DNA from: Nitrospinaceae bacterium
GTDB taxonomy: Bacteria; Nitrospinota; Nitrospinia; Nitrospinales; VA-1
Reading direction: 5' to 3'
DNA: 12,517 nucleotides
Assembly (NCBI GenBank): GCA_029261435.1
Contig: JAJDBI010000192.1
Span: 1 to 12,517 of the forward strand
The notes below the pieces were generated by a model, which did not search any database, had not been told where the DNA came from, and saw only the letters and a program-made list of their open reading frames with translations. The position numbers and the translations under genes were made by a program. Of the stretch, positions 1 through 5,932 are shown piece by piece (the first letter of the stretch is position 1; each line of letters starts with the position of its first letter).

Positions 1-592
1 TTTGGTATTTATCAAAAAGCTTTTTCAGATAACGAGCTGATGCGTCCAGGTTCGATTCAGCATGCCAAACCGATCCCGGTGTCTTGTCATCACCAATAGT
101 CAGCCCCAGTTCTGTGGCTGTTTTCGGCATGATCTGACCTAACCCCATCGCTCCTTTAGGACTTAAAGCTTTAGGGTCGTAAGCTGACTCTGTTTGAATG
201 AGTTTTTGAAGTAACGTTGCAGGAATAGAATTTTTAGCAGCAATACGAATTGTCAGATCCTTAAGAGACGGGTTAGTTGACTTACTTACGTCCTCCATAT
301 TTTTTGTCGTCTCATAAGATTTTAAAACCTGCAATGAATTAATGGCTGGCTGAAACTTTCTCTCGGTGCTGAAGCCTTTTAATTTAAGAAGAGCCTTCGA
401 TAGGGCAAGTGGGTCAATCTGCGCTTCTGGAGTTCCACTTGTTGGATTCCATGCTCGAATCATTTCCATTTGGTGTTTGATCAATACAGAATAAAATGGA
501 TCGGAAAAACCAATATTTGACCCCTTACTCGTCTTAACTGAGTCGGTGGAATCCAATTTGTTTACACTTTGCAGATAATCAAGATTGAGCAC
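1..592 (-). CDS. Lytic transglycosylase, SLT (lysozyme-fold) domain, 3' end outside window
   Basis: The 197 visible residues encode a transglycosylase that would cleave the MurNAc-GlcNAc bond of peptidoglycan. The SLT domain covers about residues 112-197. It has the catalytic Glu at about 135 in IQTESAYDP, then the family motif GAMGLGQIMPKTATELG (148-163) and the later DDKTPGSVWHAESNLDASARYL block (up to about 190). The start is GTG at 592-590, chosen because AGGAG lies six bases upstream (603-599) and the frame is open from there to the window edge. The first 110 residues are polar and show no Sec signal peptide or membrane helix. A sigma-54 promoter lies just upstream. A missing Sec signal plus sigma-54 control suggests a flagellar-rod-associated enzyme exported by the flagellar apparatus; this is inference, since no flagellar gene is visible. 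The C-terminus continues beyond base 1. Confidence 0.9.
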   Translation of the reverse strand, partial: MLNLDYLQSVNKLDSTDSVKTSKGSNIGFSDPFYSVLIKHQMEMIRAWNPTSGTPEAQIDPLALSKALLKLKGFSTERKFQPAINSLQVLKSYETTKNMEDVSKSTNPSLKDLTIRIAAKNSIPATLLQKLIQTESAYDPKALSPKGAMGLGQIMPKTATELGLTIGDDKTPGSVWHAESNLDASARYLKKLFDKYQ

Positions 593-598
593 TTAAAT

Positions 599-603
599 CT
601 CCT
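599..603 (-). promoter_or_regulatory. Ribosome binding site deciding the GTG start of the transglycosylase
   Basis: AGGAG on the minus strand, six bases before GTG 592. No ATG occurs nearby in this frame, so this site fixes the start. Confidence 0.75.
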
Positions 604-640
604 GACGATAATTTGACACAATCACCCTTTACCTCTATTG

Positions 641-656
641 AGCAAACCACGTGCCA
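641..656 (-). promoter_or_regulatory. Sigma-54 (RpoN) promoter, -24/-12 element
   Basis: The minus strand reads TGGCACGTGGTTTGCT, which matches the RpoN consensus TGGCACG-N4-TTGC(A/T) at every specified position. The GG (655-654) and GC (643-642) are separated by the required ten bases. Transcription would start near 630, giving a leader of about 38 bases before the GTG at 592. RpoN promoters need an AAA+ activator; I cannot identify its binding site here. Confidence 0.8.
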
Positions 657-891
657 AATCTTGTTTTATAGCTCATCCCGCAGAAAAACTTTACCCTTTA
701 AAACCCTTGTTTATCCGATATGAAGATACGAATTTACGTGCAAAAACCATATCTCACCACTCACCACCTGTAAAAAAAATAATACGTTATTCGGGGTTTA
801 TGGTAATATTTTCATGTAGATATTAAATAAAGTTAAATTTCAAAGCTAACTACTATTCAGGAGGGGAGACTTGAATATACCAAATGTTCGT

Positions 892-896
892 GGAGG
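892..896 (+). promoter_or_regulatory. Ribosome binding site deciding the TTG start of the HDOD gene
   Basis: GGAGG lies six bases before TTG 903. A second, stronger-looking AGGAGGGG (859-866) lies four bases before TTG 871, which opens a different reading frame that overlaps the HDOD start. Confidence 0.65.
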
Positions 897-902
897 TATA
901 TT

Positions 903-1754
903 TTGGATATCCTTACCCTGCTTGATGGCGACAACTCTCTTGTCTCCTTCCCCAGAGTTTACACACAATTTCAAGAAGCCATGTCTGATGAAAATACCTC
1001 CTTCTCTGAAATTGGGGATATCATCGTTTATGATGCTGGCTTGTCAGCGCGTTTACTCCGAATCGTAAATAGCGCCTACTATGGATTTCCGCAAAAAATA
1101 GAAACGATTTCTCATGCCATCGGTTTAATTGGAACCCGGGAATTGAGTGATCTTATGCTATCCACTATAGTTATAGATAAATTCAAAACTATTCCCGAGT
1201 CCATGATCAATATGGAGTCTTTTTGGCAACACTCCATTGCCTGCGGACTGATTGCCCGTGAGATAGCTTCTCAAAAAGAAAACCTCGACCCTGAAAAGTT
1301 TTTTACCGCTGGAATGCTTCACGATATCGGTCAAATTATTTTATGCATGAAACTCCCACAAATAAGTTTAAGAATTCTGCTGGAGCTTCAATCTCGGCAG
1401 GAGCCTCTACACGAGCTGGAACGAGAGGAACTGGGGTTCGATCACGCCGAACTGGGTGGCAAACTTTTAAAGAAATGGGGTCTCGCAGAATTCCATGTGG
1501 AAACGACAACATTCCATCATGAACCTGGTAATGCCCCCAATTATTCCTTGGAAACTTCAATTATTTATCTTGCAGATATTCTAGCTAACACCTTGAAATG
1601 GGGTTGTAGCGGTGAAAGCAAAATACCCTCTATTTTAGACGAAGATGTATGGGAGATCATCCAACTTCCCGACCGAATAAACCTCACTGATTTAAGGGCA
1701 AAAATTCAAACCTCTTACGATGAAACAGTGAACCTTTTCCTTCAAAAAGCTTAA
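903..1754 (+). CDS. HDOD-domain signalling protein
   Basis: A 283-residue protein consisting almost entirely of one HDOD domain, a relative of HD phosphohydrolases found in bacterial regulatory proteins. The N-terminal helical half carries the typical block DAGLSARLLRIVNSAYYGFP (44-63). The HD-type residues are kept: His110 (FWQHS), His140-Asp141 (GMLHDIGQ), His181 (DHAELG), His205-His206 (TTFHHEP) and Asp225 (YLADILA). No membrane segment, signal peptide, receiver, GGDEF or EAL domain is attached. The start is TTG 903, supported by GGAGG at 892-896 and by alignment with the usual N-terminus of the family. HDOD proteins are linked to motility, biofilm and stress signalling. A bound metal or enzymatic activity is not established for most, so I give no substrate. 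The next gene in the same direction is a lone response regulator 355 bases away, probably a separate transcription unit. Confidence 0.92.
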   Translation: MDILTLLDGDNSLVSFPRVYTQFQEAMSDENTSFSEIGDIIVYDAGLSARLLRIVNSAYYGFPQKIETISHAIGLIGTRELSDLMLSTIVIDKFKTIPESMINMESFWQHSIACGLIAREIASQKENLDPEKFFTAGMLHDIGQIILCMKLPQISLRILLELQSRQEPLHELEREELGFDHAELGGKLLKKWGLAEFHVETTTFHHEPGNAPNYSLETSIIYLADILANTLKWGCSGESKIPSILDEDVWEIIQLPDRINLTDLRAKIQTSYDETVNLFLQKA

Positions 1755-2109
1755 CCACCCTCCCAGTCTTTCAACTTCCTGATGGACTCTACCAGCTCGT
1801 CACTTCATTACGACCTTAAGCAGGCGAATAAGCCTCGTAGCCTCCCCTTTCAATAAAATTAATTTTACATCCTCTGTGGTTGGTCGGAAATTTATACAAG
1901 TAATAGCTCTTCAAAACTGCAAGCTGTGAATCAACCCGCCATAACTCGTTGTATTTACTGACTAATTAAAAAAAAATCCAAGCATGCTCTTTGGCGTAGA
2001 AATTGCTAGTTTCATGGTTAGTAGCTGTAGGGATTTTAAGGTGAGTTTATAGCTAGCTCGTCTTGAGGATTTCAAACTTTTTTAAGTACAACAGGGACAT
2101 AATCAAGTA
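1755..2109. other. Intergenic region upstream of the response regulator gene
   Basis: 355 bases without a gene I can support on either strand. Stops are frequent in all frames and no clear terminator hairpin follows the HDOD stop. The only recognisable signal is a sigma-54-like element at 1992-2007. An A-run (1969-1977) lies just before it. The 2008-2109 stretch would be a long leader with no obvious structure. Confidence 0.55.
1992..2007 (+). promoter_or_regulatory. Possible sigma-54 promoter for the response regulator
   Basis: TGGCGTAGAAATTGCT keeps the essential GG (1993-1994), ten-base spacing and GC (2005-2006), with TGGC and TTGCT matching consensus, but lacks the usual AC after TGGC. 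The start point would be near 2018, about 90 bases before ATG 2110. By rough estimate, a match of this quality has about a one-in-ten chance of occurring at random in a window this size. Confidence 0.4.
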
Positions 2110-2517
2110 ATGAAAACCATGATTGTAGAGGATGAAGAAGATTCAAGAGTGATGCTAACGAATTTACTTAACAGACAAGATCATACTGTGCTGAGTGCAC
2201 TGAATGGGAAAAAGGCTTTGGACATGATCAAAGAATCTGTGCCCGATATGATTGTAACGGATATTTTGATGCCTGAGATGGACGGATTCGAGCTATGCCG
2301 ACAGGTTAGAGCTAACCCTGAGTATAATCATGTCATTCTCATTATTTATACAGGCTCTTACAAAACACCGGCCGACATAGAACTAGGGTATGCTATAGGA
2401 GCTAACGAATATATCATCAAGCCTCAAGAACCGAGTGTATTTATCCAGTTAATCGAAAAAGCCATCATAGATCATAAGTCAAAAAGGCGACCACATCCCC
2501 CTTTACTCTCAAATTAA
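2110..2517 (+). CDS. Single-domain response regulator (CheY-like receiver)
   Basis: A 135-residue protein made of one receiver domain with no output domain. The acidic pocket is formed by Glu7, Asp8 and Glu9 (IVEDEED). The phospho-accepting Asp51 lies in IVTDILMPEMDG. The conserved switch Thr81 (IIYTGS) and Lys104 (YIIKPQ) are present, so phosphorylation-dependent signalling should be intact. The last 12 or so residues are a basic, proline-containing tail. The start is ATG 2110; the ribosome site is poor (AGGGA at 2093-2097, 12 bases away). No histidine kinase is encoded nearby, so the partner is unknown. Its stop codon lies inside the 3' end of lipA on the other strand (9-base overlap). Confidence 0.9.
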   Translation: MKTMIVEDEEDSRVMLTNLLNRQDHTVLSALNGKKALDMIKESVPDMIVTDILMPEMDGFELCRQVRANPEYNHVILIIYTGSYKTPADIELGYAIGANEYIIKPQEPSVFIQLIEKAIIDHKSKRRPHPPLLSN

Positions 2518-3393
2518 TCCAACCGCTCGAGCCTGCTGATCCGCCAGGTAAGAGCTCCGCACAAGAGGCCCCGCTTCCACGTGATTCAAGCCCAGTGATT
2601 CGCCAATCACTTTATATTCGGCAAATCGGTCTGGGTGTATAAAATCGACCACTTCCATATGAGCTGGTGAAGGCCGGAGGTATTGCCCAAGTGAAAGAAT
2701 TTGACATCCGGCATCGACAAGATCCTTCATCGCTTGAATCACTTCTTCTTTTTTTTCTCCCAACCCCAGCATAAGTCCACTCTTTACGATTACTCCCTCG
2801 GTTTCTGCCGCTATTTTTAAAGTTTTCAAAGACCATTCGTAACGACACTGAGGACGCGCATCCTTCTGCAAAGATTCAACCGTTTCTAAATTGTGAGCCA
2901 ACACATCAGGCCGGGCTTCACATACTTGACGGACTAGATCTGAGTTTCCCTGAAAATCTGGAATCAAGGTCTCAATTTTAATCGTTGGGCATCGCTCCCT
3001 AATAGCTACAACAGTTTTAACCCAATGCCCTGCTCCTCCGTCCTGTAAATCATCTCGATCCACAGAGGTTATGACTGCAAACTTCAAATTCAACCGTGAG
3101 AGTGATAATGCAACTTTATCAGGTTCATCTGGGTCAGGGAGTTTCAGATGCCCTGTAGGGACATCACAAAATCTGCAGGCTCGGGTACAGGTATCTCCCA
3201 GAATCATGAAAGTCAGAGTTCCCGCATCCCAACAGGTGCCGATATTAGGGCACGATGCTGATTCGCAAACCGTGTTCAAACCACTTTCTTTTATAAGGGA
3301 TTTTAACTGAAAAAATTTACGGGTGCCGGGAAGCCGGGTTTTTAACCATTGGGGCAATCTTTTATGCTGATATTTTGTAGTTGGGTTACTCAT
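2509..3393 (-). CDS. lipA: Lipoyl synthase, radical SAM
   Basis: Inserts two sulfurs into the octanoyl group carried on lipoyl domains (pyruvate and 2-oxoglutarate dehydrogenase E2, glycine cleavage H protein), giving the lipoyl cofactor. Counted from ATG 3393 the protein is 294 residues. The auxiliary [4Fe-4S] cluster motif CESASCPNIGTC is at Cys43, Cys48 and Cys54. The radical-SAM motif CTRACRFC is at Cys69, Cys73 and Cys76. The terminal RSSY (279-282) supplies the conserved serine ligand. The frame is open to an ATG at 3489, but I prefer 3393 because the extra 32 residues do not resemble LipA and contain the likely -10 of its own promoter. The ribosome site before 3393 is weak. No lipB or lipoate ligase gene is adjacent. 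Confidence 0.96.
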   Translation of the reverse strand: MSNPTTKYQHKRLPQWLKTRLPGTRKFFQLKSLIKESGLNTVCESASCPNIGTCWDAGTLTFMILGDTCTRACRFCDVPTGHLKLPDPDEPDKVALSLSRLNLKFAVITSVDRDDLQDGGAGHWVKTVVAIRERCPTIKIETLIPDFQGNSDLVRQVCEARPDVLAHNLETVESLQKDARPQCRYEWSLKTLKIAAETEGVIVKSGLMLGLGEKKEEVIQAMKDLVDAGCQILSLGQYLRPSPAHMEVVDFIHPDRFAEYKVIGESLGLNHVEAGPLVRSSYLADQQARAVGLI

Positions 3394-3434
3394 TAAAATT
3401 ACAAGGGTAAGATTCAATTCAGAAGTCGGGATGT

Positions 3435-3442
3435 AGTATAAT
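3435..3442. promoter_or_regulatory. Overlapping divergent -10 elements for lipA and lptF
   Basis: The plus strand has a perfect TATAAT at 3437-3442 pointing to lptF (start near 3449, leader about 79 bases). The minus strand has TATACT at 3440-3435 pointing to lipA (start near 3428, leader about 35 bases before ATG 3393). The two hexamers share four base pairs. The -35 regions are poor on both sides (TTCAAT at 3413-3418 on plus, TTTCTT at 3463-3458 on minus). The arrangement resembles bacterial bidirectional promoters built on near-symmetric -10 sequences. Confidence 0.5.
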
Positions 3443-3527
3443 GTCAGCGTTTTTGAAAAGAAACCCTTCGTTTCTTTATCATCAATCATAACTCCAGCCA
3501 GCTTTCATTTCATTCAAAGGCAACCCC

Positions 3528-4823
3528 ATGTTTTTCAAGACTATTGATAGATATATATTCAAAGAATTATTGAAAATATTCCTGATCAGTATCTTTGCCA
3601 TGACAATGATCCTCTATCTGGACAAATTTCTGTTTCTCGCAGAAATGATCGTTAATCGTGGCGTTTCTTTCATAGAAATGGTGATGATGATGGTCTATAT
3701 ATCTCCCGCATTTTTTGCTATCACCATTCCTATGGCAGTCCTCATGTCTTCCGTAGTCACATTCAATCAGTTTTCAGCCAATAATGAGTGGGTTGCTATG
3801 AAGTCCTGCAACTGGAGTTTTATAGAACTAATGAAACCCGTTCTATTCTTCTCATTGTTCGCATATTTTATTGCCAACATAGTAATGTTCTGGGCTCTTC
3901 CATGGGGTAACCAATCCTATAAAGTCCTTGTTTATGACATCATTAAAAACCGGGCTAACATTGACATCCAACCCAACGTATTCAACCGGGACTTCAAAAA
4001 CCTGATTCTTCTGGTTAAAGAGCACCATCAAAATTCACAGCTCATAGGTGTGTTCATTGCCGACACCACTAACCCAGAAGCGCCACAAATCATCACTTCT
4101 GAACAAGGCGTGATTTTTCCAAATCCTGAGACCCTTAAAATCCAGCTAAAACTCAACAATGGAACCATTCACGAATTGAGCAATGAAAGAGGCGACTACC
4201 AGACTTTAAATTTTGATCGTTATGATATTAACCTCAGCCTCCCAGACACTGAAAGGCTGGAGAAAAAAGCCCTTATTGGAAACAAAGAACTCTCCTACTC
4301 AAAGATCAAAGATAAAATCAAAGACATGAAGTCAAAAGGACTTCCCACCTCTGGCCCAGAAGTTGAGTTAAGCAAAAAATTCTCTATCCCCTTCACCTGC
4401 CTGCTCTTTGCAATTCTGGGAGCACCCCTGGGTATCAAATCAAGCCGGTCGGGAAAGTCAGGCAGTTTTGGGGTCACCGTAGCTGTTATCATGGTTTACT
4501 ATGTCGGACTCATCTTGACCCAAAACATGGGAAGAATTGGCAGGATCCATGCTTACACCTCTGTATGGATACCCAATATAATTCTACTTTCGGTGGTTAT
4601 TTATGTTGTCTATAAAATGCAAAAAGAACTGCCATTCAGGTTCATGGAGAGGTTCATCGATTTCGTGGTAACCGTTATTGAATTCTTCAAAAACCTGTTT
4701 GGAAAATCAAATAAGAAACCAGTAATTAAAAACAAGTCTGCTAAAAAAGCTATCACACCTCGACCCTCGCTAGATGGAATAGACCAGCTAAGAAAACTAT
4801 CTAACCTAAAGAAAGATGATTAG
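3528..4823 (+). CDS. lptF: LPS export system permease LptF (LptF/LptG family)
   Basis: An inner-membrane subunit of the LptB2FG transporter, which pulls LPS out of the inner membrane and feeds it to the LptC-LptA bridge. The 431 residues show the family layout: helices at about 15-35, 55-78 and 103-125, a periplasmic beta-jellyroll-type domain at about 140-245, and helices at about 287-303, 313-331 and 346-363. The segment after helix 2 (SANNEWVAMKSCNWS, 83-97) is the usual coupling region to the LptB ATPase. The GAPLGIKSSRSGKSGSFG stretch (298-315) is typical of the family. I choose LptF over LptG from the LAEMIVNRGVSF segment. The C-terminus carries about 55 extra residues, lysine-rich and cytoplasmic. 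The ribosome site is weak (AAAGG). No lptG is adjacent. A CBS-pair gene follows after 22 bases. Confidence 0.9.
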   Translation: MFFKTIDRYIFKELLKIFLISIFAMTMILYLDKFLFLAEMIVNRGVSFIEMVMMMVYISPAFFAITIPMAVLMSSVVTFNQFSANNEWVAMKSCNWSFIELMKPVLFFSLFAYFIANIVMFWALPWGNQSYKVLVYDIIKNRANIDIQPNVFNRDFKNLILLVKEHHQNSQLIGVFIADTTNPEAPQIITSEQGVIFPNPETLKIQLKLNNGTIHELSNERGDYQTLNFDRYDINLSLPDTERLEKKALIGNKELSYSKIKDKIKDMKSKGLPTSGPEVELSKKFSIPFTCLLFAILGAPLGIKSSRSGKSGSFGVTVAVIMVYYVGLILTQNMGRIGRIHAYTSVWIPNIILLSVVIYVVYKMQKELPFRFMERFIDFVVTVIEFFKNLFGKSNKKPVIKNKSAKKAITPRPSLDGIDQLRKLSNLKKDD

Positions 4824-4845
4824 CCTCAACGAAACGGAGAAATAA

Positions 4846-5292
4846 ATGAAAACGGCACGCGATATCATGACCCAGAATGTAGTTACCGTGAATAAGAACC
4901 AACCCATCAGCGACCTTTCGAAACTGTTTATCGAAAACCACTTCAATGGGGTTCCTGTATTGGATGATAAAGAAAAAGTTATCGGTGTAGTCACCCAGGG
5001 TGACTTGATCGAACAGAACAAGAATCTTCACATCCCTACCGTCATAGCTCTGTTTGATGCTGTCTTGTTTCTAGAGAGTGAAAAGAAGTTTGAAGACGAT
5101 GTAAAAAAACTAACCGGCTCCAAAATTGAAGATATTTATCACAAAAATCCTATCACCGTTTCTCTCGACACCGACCTCAACGAAATCACCACGTTGATGG
5201 CTGAGAAAGATGTTCACACCCTCCCCGTTCTCGATGGCGATAAACTGGTTGGCATCATCGGCAAACGAGATGTCATCCGCGCCATGTCCTGA
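4846..5292 (+). CDS. CBS-domain pair protein
   Basis: A 148-residue soluble protein made of two CBS motifs. The first is at about 1-58 (ARDIMTQNVVTV to IGVVTQGDLI) and the second at about 93-148 (KIEDIYHKNPITV to VGIIGKRDVIRAMS). They are separated by a helical insert at about 63-90. CBS pairs (Bateman modules) bind adenine nucleotides or SAM and usually act as energy sensors; here no enzyme or transporter domain is attached, so ligand and target are unknown. The start ATG 4846 has GGAG six bases before its spacer end (4836-4839). It lies 22 bases after lptF and is probably co-transcribed with it. That position does not by itself prove a role in LPS export. Confidence 0.88.
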   Translation: MKTARDIMTQNVVTVNKNQPISDLSKLFIENHFNGVPVLDDKEKVIGVVTQGDLIEQNKNLHIPTVIALFDAVLFLESEKKFEDDVKKLTGSKIEDIYHKNPITVSLDTDLNEITTLMAEKDVHTLPVLDGDKLVGIIGKRDVIRAMS

Positions 5293-5563
5293 CCCCTCCA
5301 ACGCTCTGCAGGAATAAATTTTTTTTCAGCTCTAACACCTTGTTTTTTTGTTCTAACGATAAATAACCCTCCCGAAATACACTATAAAACCGCATTTTAT
5401 GCTTGATTAATTCGAATTGAGCAATATATTAGGCAAGCCAAAATTAAGATACAGATATCGTACGAGGTGAGGTATGGATTATCTACTTAGCCTATATTTA
5501 TTTGCATAGTAAAGATTTGACAAACCAATTTTTGTAAAAAAACATTTTAACAAGGAGAAAATC

Positions 5564-5932
5564 ATGCCTCCAATCAGATTAGATGCGACCCAAGGAATGC
5601 CTAAATTAAGGTTAGTTGTCGGTCATAACCATAAGGTTAATTATGAAATCACCTATATTGCTCCTGGTGATTTTCAAAGTGAACCGTTAAGCGTCAGTCA
5701 AGCTGATTTTGAGGAGGGCTATTCATTAGAAAACAATTTTGACTCAGTGGCGCAGATAAATGGGTACAAAATAAGATGGTTGATCACAATCACCTCTCGC
5801 ACTGGAGCTGAAGGCGAACAATATTCATTAAAATTGGATTTAATTCAGGGTGACGATGTCCACACTATTATTGACGAAAGTGGACCGATGCCAGTAGATC
5901 CATTTACTGGTGAAGTGGAGATCATAGTCTAA
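5564..5932 (+). CDS. Hypothetical 122-residue acidic protein, first gene of the envelope cluster
   Basis: I do not recognise the family. The protein has no cysteine, no signal peptide and no membrane helix. Alternating hydrophobic and polar stretches (LRLVVGHNHKVNYEITYI at 16-33, and later YSLKLDLIQG) suggest an all-beta fold, and the composition is acidic. The start ATG 5564 has a strong AAGGAG six bases upstream (5552-5557). Its TAA overlaps the next gene's ATG by one base (TAATG), so translation of the two is probably coupled. The 271 bases upstream are AT-rich and presumably hold the cluster promoter. This tight coupling to a secreted outer-membrane-like protein suggests a shared role, for example chaperone or subunit; that is inference. 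Confidence 0.75.
   Translation: MPPIRLDATQGMPKLRLVVGHNHKVNYEITYIAPGDFQSEPLSVSQADFEEGYSLENNFDSVAQINGYKIRWLITITSRTGAEGEQYSLKLDLIQGDDVHTIIDESGPMPVDPFTGEVEIIV

Larger units (their letters stand above)
593..902. other. Divergent intergenic region between transglycosylase and HDOD genes
   Basis: About 310 bases. It holds the minus-strand RBS and sigma-54 promoter on the left and two plus-strand Shine-Dalgarno sequences on the right (859-866 and 892-896). Bases 770-850 are very AT-rich. I find no convincing sigma-70 promoter for the HDOD gene. Short open frames starting with TTG at 638 and 871 have no recognisable protein content. Confidence 0.6.

Noticed and set aside
638..826. Plus-strand open frame of 62 codons starting TTG
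   Set aside because: No ribosome site, low-complexity AT-rich product with no recognisable features, and it runs across the minus-strand sigma-54 promoter.
2481..2504. Possible minus-strand terminator after lipA (AAAGG, loop, CCTTTTT)
   Set aside because: Five A/T-rich stem pairs with a large mismatched loop, and it lies within the response regulator coding sequence downstream of lipA. Too weak to call.
5409..5418. AATTCGAATT palindrome between the CBS gene and the envelope cluster
   Set aside because: Ten AT-rich bases, with only scattered pairing outside the core. This length is expected by chance in such sequence.
5517..5522. Perfect TTGACA upstream of the envelope cluster
   Set aside because: No -10 hexamer at 16-19 bases; the best candidate (AACATT) is poor and would start transcription at the ribosome site. 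TATATT at 5493-5498 also lacks a -35.
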